A stretch of 64,000 nt of DNA, taken from positions 682,001 through 746,000 of the forward strand of contig CAVTPU010000001.1 of the NCBI GenBank assembly GCA_963736695.1. Direction: 5' to 3'. The notes under the pieces were generated by a model. It searched no databases, was not told where the DNA came from, and saw only the letters and a program-made list of their open reading frames with translations. Shown here in pieces: positions 9,586-18,916 of this stretch. Each line of letters opens with the position of its first letter. Position 1 is the first letter of the stretch. The position numbers were made by a program, and so were the translations under genes. This stretch comes from CAVTPU01 sp963736695 (GTDB lineage Bacteria; Actinomycetota; Actinomycetes; Mycobacteriales; Micromonosporaceae).

Positions 9586-9624
9586 ACCGTCTGCGGTGAC
9601 ACTTCCCGGAGACAGTTTCACGCC

Positions 9625-10392
9625 TCAGGCCTGCGGAGCCGACCCCACCGGCCTGCGGGCGAGCAGATGCAGCTTCGACGCGATATCGCGAAACGGCTCA
9701 ATCCCGGCGATCGCCAACTCAAGCGCGATAAGGGACTCCTGGTCGCGCTCCAACACCTCGCCCGGCACCATGTCGACGACGACCCGCACCCCGTGCACCC
9801 GCTCCACCGCGAGCCCCGCCCGTCGCAACAGATCGGTCGCCGCAGCCGTGTCGAACCGTCGCCGCACCACGTCGCGATCGCCCGCGCAGCCGGCCGGATC
9901 GCGCAACACCGCGAGTGCGGTGTCGAGATGACCGGCGACCGCGCGGGTGAGCACCGCCGCCGCCCGATTCGCGACAATCACGCTCGCCGCGCCTCCCGGA
10001 CGGAGCGCCGCCATCAGCGCGCTGGCGACCCGGTCCGGGACATCGACGACCTCAAGCACGCTGTGACAGAGCACGAGATCGGCCTCGCCCGACGGCACCA
10101 ACCCGGACAGCGCGTCCGCGTCGCCCTGCACACCCCGGATGCGGTCTCCGACCCCCGCCTCCGCAGCACGACGCGCGAGCGCCGCGAGCGCGTCCGGGCT
10201 CGGGTCGATGACGGTGATGTCGTGCCCCCGCAGCGCGAGCGGCACGGCGAAACCGCCAGTGCCGCCGCCAACGTCAATCACGGACAAGTGGGGCCGGTCG
10301 ATGACGGCGTGGTCGATCTCGCTTCGCAGCACCTGCCAGACCACGGCGGTGCGGGCCGTGGTGTGCGACGCTGCTGAGTGCCTGCGCTCCAC
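9625..10392 (-). CDS. Class I SAM-dependent methyltransferase
   Basis: 255 residues with the Rossmann methyltransferase core. Motif I is VIDVGGGTGGFAVPLA (about 38-53), motif II is ITVIDPSPDALAAL, and the DLVLCHSVLEVV segment gives motif IV. It resembles the SmtA/UbiE-like enzymes that precede or follow dinB in many actinobacteria. The substrate cannot be told. The GTG is 6 bases after TAGGGT, indicating a leaderless transcript. Confidence 0.82.
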   Translation of the reverse strand: MERRHSAASHTTARTAVVWQVLRSEIDHAVIDRPHLSVIDVGGGTGGFAVPLALRGHDITVIDPSPDALAALARRAAEAGVGDRIRGVQGDADALSGLVPSGEADLVLCHSVLEVVDVPDRVASALMAALRPGGAASVIVANRAAAVLTRAVAGHLDTALAVLRDPAGCAGDRDVVRRRFDTAAATDLLRRAGLAVERVHGVRVVVDMVPGEVLERDQESLIALELAIAGIEPFRDIASKLHLLARRPVGSAPQA

Positions 10393-10398
10393 CGGGCC

Positions 10399-10404
10399 AC
10401 CCTA
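10399..10404 (-). promoter_or_regulatory. Predicted -10 of the methyltransferase gene (leaderless)
   Basis: Minus-strand TAGGGT, 6 bases, then the GTG start. Confidence 0.45.
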
Positions 10405-10429
10405 TCGTGTGTGAGCCAGCGACCTCGGG

Positions 10430-12082
10430 TTAGTAGGCTCCCCGGCGTGCGAGCACCGCACCGATGGTCTTCCACAGAATCGCCCAGTCGGTTGCGAGCG
10501 ACCAATTCTCCACGTAGTAGAGGTCGAGCCGAATGCCGTCCTCCCACGAGAGGTCCGAGCGGCCGCTCACCTGCCACAACCCTGTCAGGCCCGGTTTGAC
10601 CAGCAGGCGTCGGGCCACATCCTGGTCATACCAGGCGACCTCTGTGGGCAATGGAGGGCGCGGGCCGACCAGACTCATGTCGCCGATGAGCACGTTGACC
10701 AACTGCGGCAGCTCGTCGAGCGACCACGACCGCAGCCACGCACCGATCCGGGTCACCCGAGGATCGCTGCGCATCTTGAACAGCGGGCCGTCGGTCTCGT
10801 TGTGGGTTGAGAGCGTCGAAAGCATGGCGTCGGCGTCGATCACCATCGATCGAAACTTAATGAGCTGAAATTCCCGTCCGGACTGACCGACCCTTGTCTG
10901 ACGGAAAAAGACGGGCCCACGCGAGCCGATCCGGATCGCGAACGCGATGAGCGCGAAGAGAGGAGCGGTGGCCACCAAGGCGACGAAGGCCAACGTGCGG
11001 TCGACGAGTCCCTTGAGTGCTTTGCGGCCCCCGGTGAACTCGGGGGACTCGACGTGAATGAGAGGCAGCCCGGCGACCGGGGCTGTGTGAATGCGCGGTC
11101 CCGCGACGTCAGTCAATGCCGGAGCGAGCACGAGATCGATGCCGGTGCCCTCGAGCTGCCATCCGAGACGCCGCAGCCGGCGGGCGGTCAGCTCGGCCGA
11201 ACCGGTGACGGCGACGGTATCGGCACAGACTGCCCGAGCCGTTTCGATGATATTGCGGAACGACCCGATGACCGGGACCCCGTCGAGGTGTTGCGGCACG
11301 GGGGCGATGAGGGCCTCGGGGATGCAGGCTCCGACGACCCGATATCCGGCGGACCACTCGCGGCGAAGCTGGTGAACGAGCTCGGTGACATGGGACGCGT
11401 CGCCGACGACCAGCACCCGCCGGGCCCAGCCACGGTCGAGAAAACGCTCCCGGCGCAGTGCGGCCCGGGCGAGATATCGGCCCACCGGCAACGCGGCGGT
11501 GCCGACGATGAAAGTGAAGGCGAGAAAGCCCCGGGCGACCTGGGCGTCGACCAGATAGGCGACGATCGCCACGGCACCGGCGAGTTTGAGGCTGGCGCCG
11601 ACCACTCGGCGATATTCCTCGGCTCCGTAGCCGAGCACCCGGTCGTCATAGCACCGGGTCAATCGCAACACGAGCGCCCACACCGAGACGAGCGCAAGCC
11701 CCACCAACGGATATGGCACGTTGGTGCCGGGATGTTCATCGCCGAAACGCGCCAGATAACCACACGCCACCGCCACGAGAACGCTGGCGAGATCGGCGAC
11801 GAGCAGGGTGCGCGCATAACGCTTTTTGCCGCGCCGGCCCACCATCGCGCTCGCCTCGGCCGTGGTGGGGTGAGCGTCGACGACCGACGGCGTTGTTGTC
11901 GGGCGGGTCGCCGACCGGGTCGCCGCGCCTCGCTGTGTCGGCAGATCAACTGCGGCCGGGACGGATGTGGGCAGGGAGCTTCGGCCTGCCGGGCTGACGA
12001 CGCTGTTCAGCGGGGCCAGTCGCTCGGGCCACTCGGTGACTGCGGTGCCGGAGTGTGGCGGCCGGGACAAGGAACTCGTCAC
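10430..12082 (-). CDS. Polyprenyl glycosylphosphotransferase (exopolysaccharide initiating)
   Basis: 550 residues, WcaJ/WbaP-type sugar-1-phosphate transferase that starts glycan assembly on a polyprenyl phosphate carrier. The N-terminal half has four to five membrane segments and a CoA-binding-like domain; a further hydrophobic hairpin (about 365-390) leads into the catalytic domain. That domain shows FFRQTRVGQSGREFQLIKF and SLDELPQLVNVLIGDMSLV. No glycosyltransferase cluster lies beside it, so the sugar and polymer are unknown. The GTG start sits unusually close to GAGAGGAA, so the true start may be slightly internal. Confidence 0.88.
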   Translation of the reverse strand: MTSSLSRPPHSGTAVTEWPERLAPLNSVVSPAGRSSLPTSVPAAVDLPTQRGAATRSATRPTTTPSVVDAHPTTAEASAMVGRRGKKRYARTLLVADLASVLVAVACGYLARFGDEHPGTNVPYPLVGLALVSVWALVLRLTRCYDDRVLGYGAEEYRRVVGASLKLAGAVAIVAYLVDAQVARGFLAFTFIVGTAALPVGRYLARAALRRERFLDRGWARRVLVVGDASHVTELVHQLRREWSAGYRVVGACIPEALIAPVPQHLDGVPVIGSFRNIIETARAVCADTVAVTGSAELTARRLRRLGWQLEGTGIDLVLAPALTDVAGPRIHTAPVAGLPLIHVESPEFTGGRKALKGLVDRTLAFVALVATAPLFALIAFAIRIGSRGPVFFRQTRVGQSGREFQLIKFRSMVIDADAMLSTLSTHNETDGPLFKMRSDPRVTRIGAWLRSWSLDELPQLVNVLIGDMSLVGPRPPLPTEVAWYDQDVARRLLVKPGLTGLWQVSGRSDLSWEDGIRLDLYYVENWSLATDWAILWKTIGAVLARRGAY

Positions 12083-12431
12083 TTCCTCTCAGCCGGGGTG
12101 ACCGTGGAACTGATTCGGAAGACACCGCCGCATGAGGCTTTGCTGCCATCCGCGGCTCAAGGCCGCGCTAAAAGGTCATCATGGTGCGGTTAATCCGACC
12201 TGGAAGTTAGCAGCGGCTCGTCAGCTGAGAACAGCGTTCTGACTGATCTTCGCCCGTTTCGCGGGGATGATCACCCTGGTCGGCTGCCGAAGTGGCCGAC
12301 CGGTCAGCCCTGTCACGACGTCCCGTCGAGTCGGTGTTGCCGATTCGACAGGTCTGTCGAGGCGTTCCGGGAAGCGACATGAGGACCCTATCCCATGGTG
12401 ATCTTCAAAATTCGTGCGGAGTGGACACCGG
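12083..12431. other. Intergenic region between dnaE2 and the sugar-phosphate transferase
   Basis: No gene seen in 349 bases. It holds a hairpin at 12276-12303 (arms GGTCGGC and GCCGACC plus two more pairs, loop of 10), a plausible dnaE2 terminator, and a small perfect palindrome AGAAC-AGC-GTTCT (12228-12240) upstream of the transferase gene, possibly an operator. Confidence 0.4.
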
Positions 12432-15400
12432 TCACCGAAAATCCCGGGACCGACCACGGGTCGGCACCGGAAGCGATTCGAGGCGGTCCGCGCAGAGGTT
12501 GACCACCCCGTCGGCCCGTTCCAGCCGACCCCGCACCACCAGGGCTGCCGCGGAGCGAGCCACCCTGCGGTGGCGCTGCCACAGCCCCGGCGAGCACACC
12601 ACGTTGAGCATCCCGGTCTCGTCTTCCAGATTGATGAAGGTGATGCCGCCCGCGGTGGCCGGGCGTTGCCGGTGGGTGACCAGACCGCCGACCAGCACCC
12701 GTTCACCGTCTTCGACGGTGGGGAGGGTGTCGATCGCGCGCGCCCCGCGTCGCTCCAGGCGAAGACGCACGAATTGGATCGGATGCGCGTCGGGTGACAG
12801 GCCGGTCGCCCAGATATCGGCGACCATCTCCTCGATCCGGTCCATGCCGGGCAACGCGGGGGCGGCCTCCCCCGGCATGACACCGGGCAACCGGTCTGGT
12901 CGTTCCTGCGCGGCGACCCCGGCTCCCCACAACGCCTCCCGTCGGCGAAGACCGAAGCAGTCGAACGCACCGGCGGTGGCGAGCGCTTCGAGATGCGCGG
13001 TGGCCAATGGCTGTCCGGTCGAGGCGAGCCGGCGAGCCAGATCACGCATGTCCCGATATGGACCACCGGCCGACCGTTCGGCTTCGATGCGTTCGGCGAG
13101 GACCTCGCTGATGGTGCGCACCTCGCCGAGGCCCAACCGAACGACCGGACCCCCCATTCCCCATTGCCGGGGCGGAGCACCCGGACCGTTGCGCGGCCCA
13201 CCCGGCACCTCCGGGCTGGCCAGGGTCGCGGTCGCACCGCTGGCGTTGATATCCGGTCGACACACCCGCACCCCGTGCCGCCGGGCGTCGTCCACAAGCG
13301 ACTGTGTTGAATAGAAACCCATCGGCTGGGCCTTGATCAACGCGGCGCAGAAGGCCGCCGGGTGATAGCGCTTGAACCACGCGCTGGCGAAGACCAGATG
13401 GGCGAAACTCATCGCGTGGCTCTCGGGAAAACCATAGTTGGCGAAGGCCGCCAGTTTGGCGAATAGGTCATCGGCGAGTGCGCCGGTGACCCCGTTGGCG
13501 GCCATCCCCGCATAGAGCCGATGTCTGAGCCGACGCATGCGGTCCGTGCTGCGTTTGGAACCCATCGCTCGACGAAGTTCGTCGGCCCCGGCGGCGTCGA
13601 ACCCCGCCACATCGATCGCCATCTGCATGAGCTGTTCCTGAAAGAGCGGCACCCCGAGGGTGCGCTCCAACGCCTTGCGCAGCAATGGATGCGGCGGTTC
13701 CGGCGCCTCCTTTCCCTGCCTGCGCCGGATATATGGGTGCACTGATCCGCCTTGGATCGGCCCCGGTCGGATCAGCGCCACCTCAACCACCAGGTCATAG
13801 AATTCGCGGGGGCGCAATCGGGGTAGCGTCGCCAACTGCGCCCGGCTCTCCACCTGGAAGACTCCGACCGCGTCGGCCCGGCAGAGCATGTCATAGACCT
13901 CGGGGTCGCCGAGGTCAAGGTCGCCCAAGTCGAGGTCGGGGTCGACGAAGTCGACCGCGTGGTGCAACGCGGAGAGCATGCCCAGACCTAGCAGATCAAA
14001 CTTGACCAGTCCGGCGGAGGCGCAGTCGTCCTTGTCCCACTGCAGCACCGTGCGGCCGGGCCGGCGGGCCCACTCCACCGGGCACACCTCGATCACCGGC
14101 CGATCGCAGATGACCATGCCGCCGGAGTGGATGCCCCGGTGTCGGGGAAACGTCTGCAACTGGTTGGCGTAGTCGACGACATCATCGGGGATGCCCTCGA
14201 CATCGCCCGGCCGCACCGCCCCCCACCGGTCGATCTGCCGACTCCACGCGTCCTGCTGGCCGGGTGAATAGCCGAACGCCCGCGCGATGTCCCGCACCGC
14301 CGACCGGGGGCGATAGGAGATCACGTTGGCGACCTGGGCCGCGTGGTGCCTGCCATAGCGGGCATAGACATGTTGGATGACCTCTTCCCGCCGCCCGGAT
14401 TCGATGTCGAGGTCGATGTCGGGAGGGCCATCGCGTTCCGGGGCGAGGAAGCGTTCGAAGAGCATGTTCCACCGCACGGCGTCCACATTGGTGATCCGCA
14501 GGGCATAACAGACCGCGGAGTTGGCGGCCGATCCCCGCCCTTGGCAGAAGATGCCACGCTCCTGGCAAAAGGTGACGATGTCATAGACGACCAGGAAATA
14601 ACCCGGGAAACCGAGCCGGTCGATCAGATCGAGCTCTCGGTCGATCTGATGATAGGCGTCGGGCCGCTGGGTCCGGGAGCCATATCGCCGCAGCGCCCCC
14701 CGCTCGGTCACCTGCCGCAGCCAGGTCATTTCGGTGTGACCGGCCGGCACCGGATAGTCAGGCAATCGGGGCGCGACCAACGACAGGTCGAAGGCGAGCC
14801 GAGCCCCGAGGGCGGCCGCGTTGCGCACCGCATCGGGATACGCGGCGAACCTTTCGGCCATCTCCGCCCCGCTGCGCAGGTGGGCGGTGGCCGTGGCCGG
14901 CAGCCACCCGTCGAGTTCGTCGAGCGAGCTGCGGGCCCGAACCGCCGCGAGTGCCGTCGCCAGCCGCCATCGCGACGGTTCGGCGTAGTGGACGTTGTTC
15001 GTGGCGACGACCGGCAGGCCGGCTCCGGCCGCCAACTGGGCGAGCAGTTCGTTGCGGTCGTCGTCTTCGGCGCCGGCGTGGTCGGTCAGCTCGACGGCGA
15101 CGTGGTCCGCGCCGAAGAGTCCGACCAACCTGTCCAGTTCCCCTGCGGCGGCGGCCGGCCCGCCGACCCGCAGCGCCTGCCGCACCGACCCTTTGCGACA
15201 GCCGGTGAGCACCGTCACATGGCCGCGCAGAGTGGCCGCCATCTCGTCGAGTTGATAGTGGGGCAGGCCTTTGACCCCACCGGCGAGGTGCGCCTCGGCG
15301 ATGACCCGACTCAGCCGGGCATAACCCTGTGGCCCGTGGGCCAGCACGAGCAGGTGGGCGCCGGGCGGGTCGGGCGACCCGGTTCGGGGCGTGGGCAGGT

Positions 15401-15800
15401 CGAGGGAGAGTTCGGCACCGATGATGGTGGGCAGGTCGAGCTCGCGGGCGGCTTCGGCGAAGCGCACCACACCACCGAAGCTGTCGTGATCGGTGAGCGC
15501 GAGCGCGGTCAGGCCGAGCCGCGCGGCCGTTTCAGCGAGTTCCTCGGGGTGACTCGCCCCGTCGAGAAAGCTGAAGTTGGAGTGGCAGTGCAGCTCCGCG
15601 AAGGCCACTGTGGAGGGTGCGGGGACGAACCCGGGCGCGGTGTAGCGCGGCCTGCTCCTGGTCCACGCCGGGGTATCCGATCCGTCCCCGTGGTCAATCG
15701 TGATCGGGTCGCGGACCACGTCGTCTTCGCCCGACGGTGGTCGCCCGCCGAGCGTGCGTGCCAGCTGCTCCCACGGTACGGGTGGATTGTTCCACGCCAT
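12432..15800 (-). CDS. dnaE2: Error-prone DNA polymerase III alpha subunit, DnaE2
   Basis: 1122 residues, C-family polymerase for damage-induced mutagenesis with ImuA' and ImuB. It opens with the DnaE2 signature AWNNPPVPW. A PHP domain follows (ELHCHSNFSFLDGASHPEEL, then LTDHDSFGG), and the palm carries the catalytic acids in PPDIDLDIESGR. ESHAMSFAHLVFASAWFKRY is the typical finger region, and an OB-fold lies near the C-terminus. It is the last gene of a leftward operon with HEPN, imuA' and imuB; the gap to imuB is 51 bases. Confidence 0.96.
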   Translation of the reverse strand: MAWNNPPVPWEQLARTLGGRPPSGEDDVVRDPITIDHGDGSDTPAWTRSRPRYTAPGFVPAPSTVAFAELHCHSNFSFLDGASHPEELAETAARLGLTALALTDHDSFGGVVRFAEAARELDLPTIIGAELSLDLPTPRTGSPDPPGAHLLVLAHGPQGYARLSRVIAEAHLAGGVKGLPHYQLDEMAATLRGHVTVLTGCRKGSVRQALRVGGPAAAAGELDRLVGLFGADHVAVELTDHAGAEDDDRNELLAQLAAGAGLPVVATNNVHYAEPSRWRLATALAAVRARSSLDELDGWLPATATAHLRSGAEMAERFAAYPDAVRNAAALGARLAFDLSLVAPRLPDYPVPAGHTEMTWLRQVTERGALRRYGSRTQRPDAYHQIDRELDLIDRLGFPGYFLVVYDIVTFCQERGIFCQGRGSAANSAVCYALRITNVDAVRWNMLFERFLAPERDGPPDIDLDIESGRREEVIQHVYARYGRHHAAQVANVISYRPRSAVRDIARAFGYSPGQQDAWSRQIDRWGAVRPGDVEGIPDDVVDYANQLQTFPRHRGIHSGGMVICDRPVIEVCPVEWARRPGRTVLQWDKDDCASAGLVKFDLLGLGMLSALHHAVDFVDPDLDLGDLDLGDPEVYDMLCRADAVGVFQVESRAQLATLPRLRPREFYDLVVEVALIRPGPIQGGSVHPYIRRRQGKEAPEPPHPLLRKALERTLGVPLFQEQLMQMAIDVAGFDAAGADELRRAMGSKRSTDRMRRLRHRLYAGMAANGVTGALADDLFAKLAAFANYGFPESHAMSFAHLVFASAWFKRYHPAAFCAALIKAQPMGFYSTQSLVDDARRHGVRVCRPDINASGATATLASPEVPGGPRNGPGAPPRQWGMGGPVVRLGLGEVRTISEVLAERIEAERSAGGPYRDMRDLARRLASTGQPLATAHLEALATAGAFDCFGLRRREALWGAGVAAQERPDRLPGVMPGEAAPALPGMDRIEEMVADIWATGLSPDAHPIQFVRLRLERRGARAIDTLPTVEDGERVLVGGLVTHRQRPATAGGITFINLEDETGMLNVVCSPGLWQRHRRVARSAAALVVRGRLERADGVVNLCADRLESLPVPTRGRSRDFR

Positions 15801-15851
15801 CAGCGCGGCCCACCCGTCCCGCGGCTCTGGGCGACCCGGCCTCGCCTGAGC

Positions 15852-17399
15852 TCAGTCATAGGTTGCCTCCAGTCGCCACACCCCGTTGCGGAGCCCGACC
15901 AGCAGCGCTGACCCGTCGGCGAGACGGAGCTGAAACCGGGCGACCCGCACTGCCTCAGCCGGAGCCCACCACCGCTCCTCAACGGGCCACGGACCGGCCC
16001 AGCCGGTCACGGCGAGGGGTTTCCGACCGCTGATGGTGACGAAGGCAGGCTCGCCGGAGATGACGAGCCGGGCGTTGACGGTGACCGGACTGCCGTCCAC
16101 GGTGGTGACCAGCGCCGGCTCCGGGGGCGCGACGGTGGCGGGGGCGGGTCCTGGCAGCCGCCCCGGCCATGGTGGGGTCACGGGTTTCGCGGGTGTGCGC
16201 GGGTCGCCCCATGGCACGAACCTCGCTTGGTCGCGATATCCGCGCCCGCCGCCAAGGACGACGGTGCCGACCGCGTCCCCGCCGAGCAGTCCCTGCACCC
16301 GCACCAGAGCCCGGTGTGCCCGGTCGTCGGCTTCGCCGAGCTCTCCCCAGAGCCCGGCCTGCATGCCACTGTGCGCGACCACACCGTCGGGGATCAGCCG
16401 CAACCGATCGATGCCGGCGCTGGGTCGCACGGTTGGCTCGCCGGTTCGAGCCGAACCGGCGAGCCAACCGTCGAGCTGCCAACGAGTGCGGTCAGCGATC
16501 GCCGCCGCAGTCAATAGCCCGTCGTGCCGCCACACCCGTCGCAGTTCCTCCCCCGCCGAGGTGCGGGCTTCGATGACGAGTCCGGTGGCTGCGACGCAGT
16601 GACCGGCGAGCCGTTGGTGAAGCGCCTCCGCGAGCGCCCGGGCGGCGAAGGCCGCCGCGTCGACTCGGTCCAGAGGTGGGTCGTGGTCGGCGGAGACCAC
16701 CAAGTCGGCGGGCGGGGTGCGGGCTGCGACCGGCCGCGGGTCTTCGCCGCCGGCGAGGCGGCGCGCGTGCGCCGCCTCGAAACCAAACCTGGCGAGCACG
16801 TCACCGATGGGCAGCGCGGCGAAGTCGGCGAGGGTGCGCACACCGAGTCGACGCAACAAATCCGCTAGCTCTGGACGCTCCAGCACCGCGATGTCATGAC
16901 CGGCGAGAAAGTCGCGGGTCGCGCCGGGTGCCACGATCTGGCCCGTGCGCGCGGCGAGGCGAGCGGCGAATATCCCGTCAGCGATGCCGATCTGGGCCTC
17001 CACCTCGCAGGTGACGGCGAGGTGTTCCACGATCCGTTCCGCGGCCACGATCTCGCCGCCGAAATAGCGGGCCGGCCCCCTGGCCGCGACCGCGCAGAGC
17101 CCCGGTCGGAGGATCTCGACTCCGGGCGCCGACGCCTCAACGGCCGCCACGAGCGGTTCGAACGCTCGCGCGTCCCGGCCGGGATCGTGCGTGACCACGC
17201 GGATATGGGGGCACCTGCCCTGCGCTTCCCGTTGCCGTAAACCTCGCCGAACCCCGTCTGCGCGGGCGGCGGGTGAGCAGGCCACCACCCGGTTGGCGTG
17301 CACCACGGCGACGGGGGCGTGCACGTCGACTCCGTCGATGCGCCCAGCGGCGATGACCGGCCAGTCGGGCACCCACACCACCAGCGCCCGAGCGCTCAT
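15852..17399 (-). CDS. imuB: ImuB, catalytically dead Y-family polymerase of the mutasome
   Basis: 515 residues. Y-family fold, but the first acidic motif is replaced (ARALVVWVPDWPV where active enzymes have DMDAFF) and no SVDEA motif is present, as expected for ImuB, which acts as an adaptor joining ImuA' and DnaE2 to the beta clamp. GVRRGLRQREAQGRCP is an ImuB hallmark. The ATG at 17397-17399 overlaps the imuA' stop; the longer open frame upstream is rejected because it lies over imuA'. Confidence 0.92.
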   Translation of the reverse strand: MSARALVVWVPDWPVIAAGRIDGVDVHAPVAVVHANRVVACSPAARADGVRRGLRQREAQGRCPHIRVVTHDPGRDARAFEPLVAAVEASAPGVEILRPGLCAVAARGPARYFGGEIVAAERIVEHLAVTCEVEAQIGIADGIFAARLAARTGQIVAPGATRDFLAGHDIAVLERPELADLLRRLGVRTLADFAALPIGDVLARFGFEAAHARRLAGGEDPRPVAARTPPADLVVSADHDPPLDRVDAAAFAARALAEALHQRLAGHCVAATGLVIEARTSAGEELRRVWRHDGLLTAAAIADRTRWQLDGWLAGSARTGEPTVRPSAGIDRLRLIPDGVVAHSGMQAGLWGELGEADDRAHRALVRVQGLLGGDAVGTVVLGGGRGYRDQARFVPWGDPRTPAKPVTPPWPGRLPGPAPATVAPPEPALVTTVDGSPVTVNARLVISGEPAFVTISGRKPLAVTGWAGPWPVEERWWAPAEAVRVARFQLRLADGSALLVGLRNGVWRLEATYD

Positions 17400-18133
17400 C
17401 ACGCCACCCGTCGACTGGGGCGCAACGCCCGAAGGGGCGCGATCTCTTGCTCGGCCACGGTCTCGACCGTCCCGGAACGGCCCGGCAACGCCAAGCGAAC
17501 CTCGCGGTCCTGATTGGCCGCGCCCCGCCCGGTGGCGGTGACCGCCACTTCCCGCCACCGCAACCGGCCCCGTCCCGGCTCCAGCCCGTGCCAGGTCGAC
17601 TGAGTCGCCCCGAGAGACAGATCCGCCCCGGGAAACCGCCCGACCGCGATGAGCACCGTGCCCCGTTGCCTGGCTTTGGCCCGCAGCCGACTGGCGAGCC
17701 CGGCAGGGACCGAGTCGGGGACGACGAAGACCACAATGTCGATTCCGTCAATGAGCGCGGCGACCGCGTCAGGCCACTGCGGCCCGGGGCGTGGCACCAC
17801 GGCGAGCCGCTCGACCGCCACTCCCGCCCGGGCGGCTGCGACGAAACCCCAGTGGGGCAGGCCAACCACCGCGCACCACGAACCCGCGAACGACGCCTCG
17901 GAGATCAGAGCGAAAAGCAGTGACGTGGTGCCAGTGGCCACCGCGATGGTGCTGCCACGGCGCAGTCCAGCACCGACGAGCGGCCGCAACGCCGCCGCTA
18001 TGGGCAGCGTCTCCGAGACCGTGGCGGTCGGGGTGGTCGCGTGCCAGACCAGACCGCTGGAGCGAATCTCGGCGAGTCGATCCTGTTCGTCCCGGTCAGA
18101 ACCAACACGAACGGGGACGGCAAGCGCAGCCAT
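17399..18133 (-). CDS. ImuA'-like RecA-fold mutasome protein
   Basis: 244 residues, placed as in other actinobacterial imuA'-imuB-dnaE2 cassettes (Rv3395c-like). It has a RecA/KaiC-like core around GSTIAVATGTTSLLFALI, where the P-loop is degenerate and lacks the GKT lysine, followed by a Walker-B-like hydrophobic strand (IDIVVFVVPDS). It is expected to link RecA and ImuB during SOS mutagenesis. The ATG at 18131-18133 lies 20 bases after the HEPN stop; a GTG at 18142 is possible. Its stop overlaps imuB (ATGA). Confidence 0.82.
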   Translation of the reverse strand: MAALAVPVRVGSDRDEQDRLAEIRSSGLVWHATTPTATVSETLPIAAALRPLVGAGLRRGSTIAVATGTTSLLFALISEASFAGSWCAVVGLPHWGFVAAARAGVAVERLAVVPRPGPQWPDAVAALIDGIDIVVFVVPDSVPAGLASRLRAKARQRGTVLIAVGRFPGADLSLGATQSTWHGLEPGRGRLRWREVAVTATGRGAANQDREVRLALPGRSGTVETVAEQEIAPLRALRPSRRVA

Positions 18134-18153
18134 GAGCACCACTCACGCATTGC

Positions 18154-18663
18154 TCAACGGACGATGTCTTCCAGGGCCGGCTGCTGTGCCAGAGTCAGCA
18201 GGCCGGAGACCACTTCGACGAACTGCGCCGCTGCGCGTGTGAGGTCATCGGCCTCTCGGGCGGAGACCACTCGGGGAATGCCCGCCTCGGCTGCGGCCCG
18301 CTTCGACGCGCCCGCCGCGAAGAACGTGGCCCACTCCGCGAGCTCCGGCGCGACCCCGGCGAGCAACGTCCAGACGCTGGTCACTTGACTGCGCCGACGC
18401 GGTTCGGGACGAGCCCGCGCGGCGAGCACCGCTGCGGCGGCTCGCAACGCGGCGAGGTGCGCCATGGCGTAACGCAGCCCGTCCTGTTGTGTGTGAGCGG
18501 CCTCGATCAGGCCACCACGCGCGATTGTGAGCAGCTCGCCCGGAGTGCGGTGCGGCAGCATGTGGGCCGGCACGGTCGGGGCCTTCGCCCGAGATCGGAC
18601 CGTGCTAAGTTTCGCGGCTTGTGCCAGGGTCGGTGCGACCGCGTGTTGAGTCGATATCGCCAT
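18154..18663 (-). CDS. SAV_6107-type HEPN domain protein, first gene of the mutasome operon
   Basis: 169 residues, helical, matching the HEPN family typified by SAV_6107 (GELLTIARGGLIEAA, RYAMAHLAALRAAAAVL, then AREADDLTRAAAQFVEVV). An R-x4-H element is visible (Arg64 to His69). HEPN proteins are often RNases or antitoxin partners, but this subfamily is uncharacterised to my knowledge. The ATG at 18661-18663 gives the usual family N-terminus; the frame is open for 57 more codons upstream across a strong hairpin, which argues against a longer protein. It lies 20 bases upstream of imuA' in the same direction, so it should be induced with it. Confidence 0.8.
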   Translation of the reverse strand: MAISTQHAVAPTLAQAAKLSTVRSRAKAPTVPAHMLPHRTPGELLTIARGGLIEAAHTQQDGLRYAMAHLAALRAAAAVLAARARPEPRRRSQVTSVWTLLAGVAPELAEWATFFAAGASKRAAAEAGIPRVVSAREADDLTRAAAQFVEVVSGLLTLAQQPALEDIVR

Positions 18664-18737
18664 CTGTCCACTCCGTCCTCGATGTCGGGCAGCTGGCGCG
18701 CCCACCACATGGGTTGGGCGCACGAAATCCGTCTGTT

Positions 18738-18792
18738 CCGGAGGTTGGTCGCCACGAGGCGCTTCCCCCACCTCGGGGCGACCAACCTCCGG
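18738..18792. repeat. 16-bp perfect inverted repeat (large hairpin) in the mutasome leader
   Basis: Arms CCGGAGGTTGGTCGCC (18738-18753) and GGCGACCAACCTCCGG (18777-18792) match perfectly. The 23-base loop contains an inner stem CGAGG/CCTCG. It lies between the predicted promoter and the HEPN start, so it would be transcribed in the operon's leader, as an attenuator or protein site. Confidence 0.7.
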
Positions 18793-18916
18793 CGACCATC
18801 GCCCGCCACCCGGAGGTCGATGGGTGGGAGGCAACGCTCGAAGCCCAGAGAAAACGGACCCGCGAATGCCCGTCTGGGTGGCACCAGTGCCGCGAACACC
18901 GTGCCTGTTCGAACGT

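Noticed and set aside
12221..13297. Open frame of 358 codons on the minus strand at the end of dnaE2
   Set aside because: It lies in another frame of dnaE2, has no family features, and its composition is that of a frame shadow.
14343..15911. Long plus-strand open frame (522 codons) opposite dnaE2
   Set aside because: It is antisense to strongly conserved dnaE2 sequence; high GC makes long antisense frames common.
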